From Arcuatula senhousia (lineage: Eukaryota; Mollusca; Bivalvia; Mytilida; Mytilidae): a stretch of DNA of 64,000 nucleotides. A program made the translations under genes and the position numbers. The DNA lies in the NCBI GenBank assembly GCA_963971305.1, contig CAXARO010001735.1:1-64000 (forward strand). Direction: 5' to 3'. This document shows, in pieces, positions 58,633 through 64,000 of this stretch. Position 1 is the stretch's first letter. Each line of letters begins with the position of its first letter. Below the pieces are notes generated by a model. The model did no database searches. It saw nothing but the letters and a program-made list of their open reading frames with translations, and was not told the DNA's origin.

Positions 58633-59919
58633 GAACCCAAACATTAATATGAAATAGGCAGTGCCTAAATGCGAGCACAGCATAATTCTGTTCAATAAAA
58701 AAAATTGATTTCGAATCGATGCAGTCAAATAAGATCTGAAACCATCGTAGTTATTTTTGTTTTGGTTAATTTTCTAGAACGTTCAATTTGGGACAAGATC
58801 CTAGGGGCGATTGGACGTTAAATGGAAAAGTAAGAAAAAAATGGATTAAAATTTGGTTACTACAAAAAATGTAGCAACTCGTCGTCATCAGAATATTTTT
58901 CTCTTTTTACATTATTAAATAGATATTTTTTGGAATGCGACTAGCAAAATGGGTAATTATTTTCAAATTCACTCCATTCCTGTAAAAATTTGAGAGCCTT
59001 TCCGGATCATGAAAAATCAATATCAGCATTAGGCAAATTTTTCGCGGGAACAGATACCGTAGAGCTCTCCGCTCGAGCGGGCACTTCGTGCCAGCTTGCG
59101 AGCTGTGCTCGCTATAAGATTCAAGAAACTAAAAAAAGTGTCCCATTTAATTCTTTAAAATTTTGTTTGAATCTAAAAAAAATCCGATTTGTTTCAACAC
59201 AAATTTAGTCAAATAGGATTAGATATTAATCGCCAGTCTCATATAAGTTTTTACATCTAAAATGTCGGGCTCTGATTGTATCATACGTTTGCATATGCCC
59301 GTATCATTACCTTAGTTAATGACGGGTTTTGACGAATCATTGAAAAATAAATAAATAAATGAGCTAATATATTAAAATATTGAACATATCACTACGCACA
59401 TAAAATGCGTAAAAGTTGAGATGCAGTGACATCTTATATATGTATATATATACATTTATTTTATAATATAAGATGATAAGCGTGCGATTTTCCTTAGAAG
59501 GTGAACAATCCAAGTCTACACATAAGACTTAATCAAACGCAAACACATGTGACAACTTTCTAAAATGGACCAGTAAATATACCCTTTATCAAAAACCACC
59601 TTAATGCCATTAAAAGATAATGACAATGAAATGAAATTCCTTTCAAGTCAAAAACATTCACTGGATCTTGCACTTTTCCATAGGGTCTAAAAACGATACA
59701 AGTAAAACGGTGTCCAGATGGTTTTAAAATGTTTAAAGTGGTACTATTTGTTACTTGCATATACGTTTATCAGAACTTCCTAAAACTGAAACTTTTTAAA
59801 ATATTTTATTCCAGGAAACCAACCATTATTTAACACATTTGTTCATCATTATTTCATCGCAAATGACATTTTAAAACATTATTATACTTATCAAGGAAAT
59901 AGTCCATCTGCCAGTTAAC
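58633..59919. other. Intron, no gene confirmed
   Basis: 58778-58829 is bordered by TTTCTAG and GTAAGA and reads TFNLGQDPRGDWTLNGK; it joins in phase to 57685-57763 but not to the host exons. A hairpin-rich patch at ~59060-59115 has GCTCGAGCGGGCACTTCGTG. The rest is AT-rich. Confidence 0.35.
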
Positions 59920-60305
59920 TTCGGATTTTCATTCCAGAATCGATTTAATTTTTTCTTTGTATTAGCGCTATGATAAATACAGTGGTTATCGAATGGCATG
60001 CAAGTCTCGGACTTTTTCCCTTGACTTTGATATCTACCATAAAAGTCGGAAAAACTTACTGGCATTAAAATGTTTTTGACACCGTATTATAAAAAAATAC
60101 ATTTAACTGTTGAACACGACCTAAGTACAAAAAGTTAAGAGGGTTCCAAAAATGGTATCAATCGCAGTAGATTATCGTAGTCATTAACGATAAAGTCCGA
60201 GACTTTTTCAGTCTGTACTCTGTCATTCGGTAACCACTTTATTTTCCATAGCGCTAATACAAAGAAAAAATATATCGAATCCGGAATAAAAATCCGAAGC
60301 TTATT
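59920..60305. mobile_element. Foldback element, ~100-bp imperfect arms
   Basis: GATTTTCATTCCAGAATCGA, TTTTTTCTTTGTATTAGCGC and AAGTCTCGGACTTTTTC at the left are mirrored by GAAAAAGTC-type, GCGCTAATACAAAGAAAAAA and TCCGGAATAAAAATCCGAAG at the right. It ends ~280 bp before the last ApeC exon. Confidence 0.8.
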
Positions 60306-60584
60306 GGCAAAAAGACTATTCAAACTAATTTCTAGATCTCCTTATAGTTTATAAAGTTCTTGTAAAAGCCGTTTTTGTAAATAATTGTACTTGTGTTTCG
60401 ATATACAAGTTATTTTCCAAACTTTGTTTCTAATTTTGTTTTGCCATGATCGAATGTGTTTCATTGAAAATTGCTTAAAACCGACTTTACGTAAAAATGC
60501 AGGTTTATTAAGTTAATCTTTAATCCATCCAGTGAAGCTTAAGGTCGGTTTGAATTAGAATTTTATCAATAATTCTATTTACAG

Positions 60585-60852
60585 GAATGACGGAAATAGT
60601 GAAACTAAAATACTACTTCCGATAGGTCGGCCATTTTATTTGATGCAGTTCAGACAGAAGTGCCAAAAAGTGTATGGTATGGACGTTTCTGAGGAAGTGT
60701 TTTATATGGATACCGAGAACACAGTCAATGGGAATAGGTGCTCAGGTGCCCGTCCATACGATGCTACTTGTAAACCTGACATCGAATTACATTACTGTTA
60801 CTATTCGCAAAATGTGACTTTTGCCATGTTACCGTCACAGATATTTGGTTGA
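60585..60852 (+). CDS. Terminal exon: ApeC domain part 4 and stop
   Basis: The acceptor is TTCTATTTACAG at 60584; phase 2, completing Arg from AG+G of the 47933 exon and giving CCRNDG, the expected ApeC continuation. It encodes ILLPIGRPFYLMQF, KCQKVYGMDVSEE and IELHYCYY, the PFYL, KCQxVxGM and HYCYY landmarks. The usual second WDDED block is diverged (FYMDTENTVNGN). The open frame ends with TGA at 60850, 15 residues after CYY. This exon joins exon 47933 directly, so exon-like segments at 57685 and 58778 are not needed. Confidence 0.95.
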
Positions 60853-60871
60853 ACATAAAATGTGTTTCTTT

Positions 60872-60877
60872 AATAAA
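60872..60877 (+). promoter_or_regulatory. Polyadenylation signal AATAAA
   Basis: AATAAA begins 20 nt after the TGA of the terminal ApeC exon. This gives a very short 3' UTR if used. Confidence 0.5.
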
Positions 60878-61111
60878 GAATTATTTTTTAAATGTCTTAA
60901 TGGAAACAAAACCAACTACAATTTATATACATATGCAATACGTCTAATAGCTCATTTCATGAATATTATAAAATCCTACCCTGTAATGCTTCAAAATGAC
61001 AAACGTGCAACAGATTGATCAGAAACACCACTTTTTCATGTATTATAAATGGACGAACTTTCTCTACAAAATTGACCCAAGGTGTTAATTGACACACAAG
61101 TAATTCAATTA

Positions 61112-61500
61112 GTCCCCTACCGGTGAAAGCCGAAGGGGACTATATGTTTGCGCTCTGTCCGTCTGTCTGTCCGTCCGTCTATCACGCCTCAGTTTTCCAT
61201 ACGTTTTTTCTAAACTCTTATAGATAATGAACTGATTTTTGGTATGTGAGTTTATCATGATGAGTTACAGATCAAGTTCGAGTTTCGTGTCGGTCGACAA
61301 AGGACCATGGCCATTTTCCCTGTCATTCTGACCATAGACGAGCCAATTTCAAAAGTTTCACAAAATATTTTCCATGTTATAAAAATGTGTAGAGTGGGGC
61401 CATTGCGATGAAGTAAACAATAATCAACATTATTCAAAACCTTCAAACCGGTGATATTTTGTCCTAAAAATCTTAGAAAATGCATTTTTCACATTTTTGC
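61112..61500 (+). mobile_element. Double-hairpin element, AGTCCCC head, truncated
   Basis: AGTCCCC/GGGGACT encloses CGG/CCG, followed by CTGTCCGTCTGTCTGTCCGTCCG. One unit-like stretch follows, with no array or right terminus seen. Confidence 0.7.
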
Positions 61501-61721
61501 TTAAAATTCGCTTCTTTTATAAGGGAATCTTTCATGAAGGACACACCCAACCAACATGACTTTTGGGGTTTTGAGTAGAATGTTTAAATTAGAATAATAT
61601 GCATTTTGAAAGATTTTGGTTGTCGATGTCCTTCTAACGAAAAATTAACTTTTTAACCAAAAAATCACAAATTAAAAGAACTCAAAACTATAAATGTTTA
61701 TTTTTTTCACTGCTACAGTAT

Positions 61722-61850
61722 GTCTCCGATAGCTCAGTGAGTTAGGTCGTTGGTATTTAAATCTTATACTATTACCATAACAGTAATAATTACTAATAGT
61801 TCTAGCAATATTATATATTAACAGTGTAAGTTCAAATTCTGAACGGGGTC
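61722..61850 (+). repeat. tRNA-like relic with split A and B boxes
   Basis: TAGCTCAGTGAGTTAGG resembles an A box and AGTTCAAATTC a B box, but they are ~100 bp apart with an AT-rich insert. It looks like an interrupted tRNA-derived SINE or tRNA pseudogene, not a working tRNA. Confidence 0.35.
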
Positions 61851-62394
61851 CTTCTGTATCTAAAATAAAGAGATAAACTTAGTTTTAATACTTAATTAAA
61901 ACTCAATTACGTTTTTCTAAGATTTGCCGTTTTATTTCAATTTTTCCCAGCCAAATAGAATATGACACTTAGTACATTTTAGCTTATGATTGGTAATACG
62001 TAATACTATAAATATATTAGTTAAATAGTAACATTGTGTTACACGGTTAGTTATGTTTTTACTTTTATTCTTTCTTTTTATACGTCCTTGTAATTTATGA
62101 AAGGAAGAGGTTTTGGGACATTTTTATAATAATATCTACATTTTCAATAAAGTAAACGAATGCAACCAGCATACCGTAATTAAAATGCCTTCGATTGGGA
62201 CTGACCTTGTGATTTATAATAGGGCGTATGAATGACGACTTTCAATAACTATAAATAGCTTTTTAAATGTTTAACGCACCATCAAATTCTATGAACTAAA
62301 TACAGGGGATAATGACCATGGTCCTTTTTATGGGTGTTATGGCCCTTTGAACTAGGAAAATTCACTAAAATTTCAGTTTCCGCACTTTTTTCTT
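61851..62394. other. 3' flank, no gene seen
   Basis: AT-rich, without recognisable features. Confidence 0.45.
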
Positions 62395-64000
62395 AACGCT
62401 TATAGATAATGAATAAAGGTAACAACAAAACCACCGAACCCGAACGATCAATCCCACAGTCCAGAGAAAACGACAAAAACGAATAAGCCACACCGGAGAA
62501 TTGTTGGATCACAATGGTCCTGACTTGGTACAGGCATTTCAAACAAAATGGTGGGTTAAACCAGGTTTTATGGCGCCAAACCTCCCTCTTCCATCGCGAT
62601 CTAAGGATCCGGTAATGACCATGACAACATAGTTGTGAGACACAATAGGGATATTGAGGTGATCATCTCAGTACAGCAGACCAGTCAAACACTAATTACA
62701 ACAACCAACTATCATAACTCTTAACTCTATTTTGAACTTTTCTACTAGTGGCTGATAACGAAGAAAGAATTTTTTTAGTGATCGTATGAGACGTATTTTC
62801 TTAAAGCCCTGCTCCAAAAGTCGGTCACGAAGAAATCGGTGTCTGATCAAAAAATCTGTGAAAAGTGTGCAAGCTCTGGCATATCGAATAAGTTGTGAAA
62901 TATAAACACCGTATGCAGGAGAAGTAGGTATATTGCTCTGTAGATAAGAAAAATTAATAATCTGAAAACTAAAATCGTCTCGTTTATCGTAGATTTTTGT
63001 ACTGAGATGACCAACTGGGTCAAATTCGATGTGCAAATCCAAGAAAGACGTGAAGCAATTAGATTCGGTGGTCTCTTTAATCTCCAATTCCGGAGGATAT
63101 ATTGAAGGAATCCAACTACCAAATGAAGTGTTATTGACAGAAAGTACATTGTCAATATATCTGAATGTAAGATTAAATGACCTTGCCTCTTTCATCTTCT
63201 TGTCCTTTACGAGTCCCTGAAGAAATTCAGTCTCAGTCAGTTAGTCAGAGTATAAAAACAAATCGGCGAGGAGAGGAGCACAGTTTGTGCCTATTGGAAT
63301 GCCGATTTGTTGTTGAAAAATCTCTCCTCCGAAGGTGACAAATATGTTGTCAATGAGGAAATCAAGCATACTGCAAACTTGTTCCAGTGTGTAACAAATT
63401 TTATCTTTGAAATATGTTTTGGAAAAGAATGTAGAATTATAACCCAAAACAACAAAATTCCTAGAGTTTGCAAAGGCTTTTTCGAGAAGTTTTTTCAGGC
63501 GACATTTTAGTTTTTCGTGTGGCAAGGTAGTGTATAAAGTTGAAAAATCGAACGTTTTCAATGAGTGAACCTCAGAAAATGATATAGATTTAAAATTATC
63601 TAACAAATCTTTTGAGTTCTTCAAAATCCTCATATGGTTAATTCCACTACGATTATAAATAGTGTCGCAGTATTCTTGTTGACCTTCTTTGACAGCAGAC
63701 AAGATTTTAGTTAAATGAACGGACAGCTCTGTAGCTGAACATGATGAAGATCCAGCTATATACCTTTCTTTGTACGGATTTTTGTGAAGTTTAGGTATCC
63801 AGTACAAATATGGTAACTCTTTATGTTCCTCTTTCATTGGAATATTGAAAGAGGACATAAAAGAGCTATGGTTGGCTATGATTTCATCTTTGTTAAATGT
63901 AGTCCGTGTGTATGTAGCACTAGCGGAAGTATTACCATCAATGCCTAGTTCTTTTATTAGACAATTGTAATAATGTGCTTTACATACAAAAACCATATTA
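62395..64000 (-). pseudogene. Penelope-like reverse transcriptase copy, running off the right edge
   Basis: The - strand frame from 63996 to 62692 is interrupted by one in-frame TAA (63241-63243). It contains ELPYLYWIPKLHKNPYKERY, motif A TFDFSTLYTTLPHEKLK, motif B QQQIGIPIGTNCAPLLADLF, then motif C as FRYIDNVLSVNN, where the second catalytic Asp is Asn. LDLHIEFDPVGHLSTKIYDK and SPAYGVYISQLIRYA follow, then a stop at 62692 with no GIY-YIG domain. The 3' tail (62690-62395) defines the short tail fragments seen elsewhere. The N-terminus lies outside the window. The stop and the Asp-to-Asn change indicate inactivity. Confidence 0.9.

Larger units (their letters stand above)
3753..60877 (+). other. 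Gene span: MACPF-ApeC (apextrin-like) secreted protein, 9 recognised coding exons
   Basis: Nine exons with AG acceptors and GT donors join in order with matching phases at every junction (0>1, 1>1, 1>0, 0>0, 0>1, 1>1, 1>1, 1>2, 2>stop) and total 1686 nt, exactly 562 codons including TGA. Residues ~1-18 look like a signal peptide, ~20-335 a MACPF fold, ~336-546 an ApeC domain. MACPF proteins oligomerise into membrane pores; ApeC domains of apextrin-like proteins are reported to bind bacterial cell-wall components, so an extracellular or vesicular role in antimicrobial defence is the likely function (inference from families). Introns reach ~18 kb because of nested transposons. The initiator exon is uncertain, and a skipped phase 0-0 exon between 20176 and 28659 cannot be excluded. 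No stop or frameshift is seen inside any exon, so the gene looks functional. Confidence 0.85.

Overview
This looks like nuclear DNA of a bivalve mollusc, most likely a marine mussel close to Mytilus. The sequence is AT-rich and has no bacterial-style gene packing. Coding signal comes as short exons with GT/AG borders, and most of the window is dispersed repeats of kinds familiar from bivalve genomes. The species call is inference from remembered repeat families, mainly the hammerhead-bearing repeat with CGAAACGCGCG. Layout: one host gene on the + strand spans almost the whole window. Nine exons (5144-5453, 7653-7700, 13117-13328, 20090-20176, 28659-29007, 29340-29507, 29860-29985, 47933-48050, 60585-60852) join with compatible phases at all eight junctions into 1686 nt, ending in TGA with AATAAA 20 nt later. 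The product is a secreted protein of about 561 residues: signal peptide, a MACPF (perforin-like) domain over the first ~335 residues, then a complete ApeC (apextrin C-terminal) domain. MACPF-ApeC proteins are associated with innate immunity in marine invertebrates; ApeC is reported to bind microbial cell-wall material and MACPF to make pores. The first-Met exon is not certain; an ATG followed by a GTAGGT donor at 3753 is a candidate. The introns hold the rest. (a) Penelope-like retroelements of two kinds: a GIY-YIG-encoding family present as a near-perfect 2.8-kb palindrome (30232-33072), and a second family present as a decayed + copy (33322-34264), a decayed - fragment (21912-22576), a long - copy running off the right edge (62395-64000), and many short 3' tails. 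(b) Retrozyme-like repeats carrying type I hammerhead ribozymes; the best is a tandem pair at 50684-51275 with cleavage sites 358 nt apart, sitting inside the endonuclease domain of a LINE (50300-54019, - strand). (c) A set of non-autonomous repeats that share architecture rather than sequence: a double hairpin at the left end, a CCGTCCGT-like tract, a tandem array of ~150-185 bp units, and in the four complete cases a right-end inverted copy of the hairpin's outer arm. (d) Terminal-inverted-repeat elements filled with reiterated short words. (e) Several foldback elements and MITEs. No rRNA, intact tRNA, CRISPR array or second intact host gene was found.
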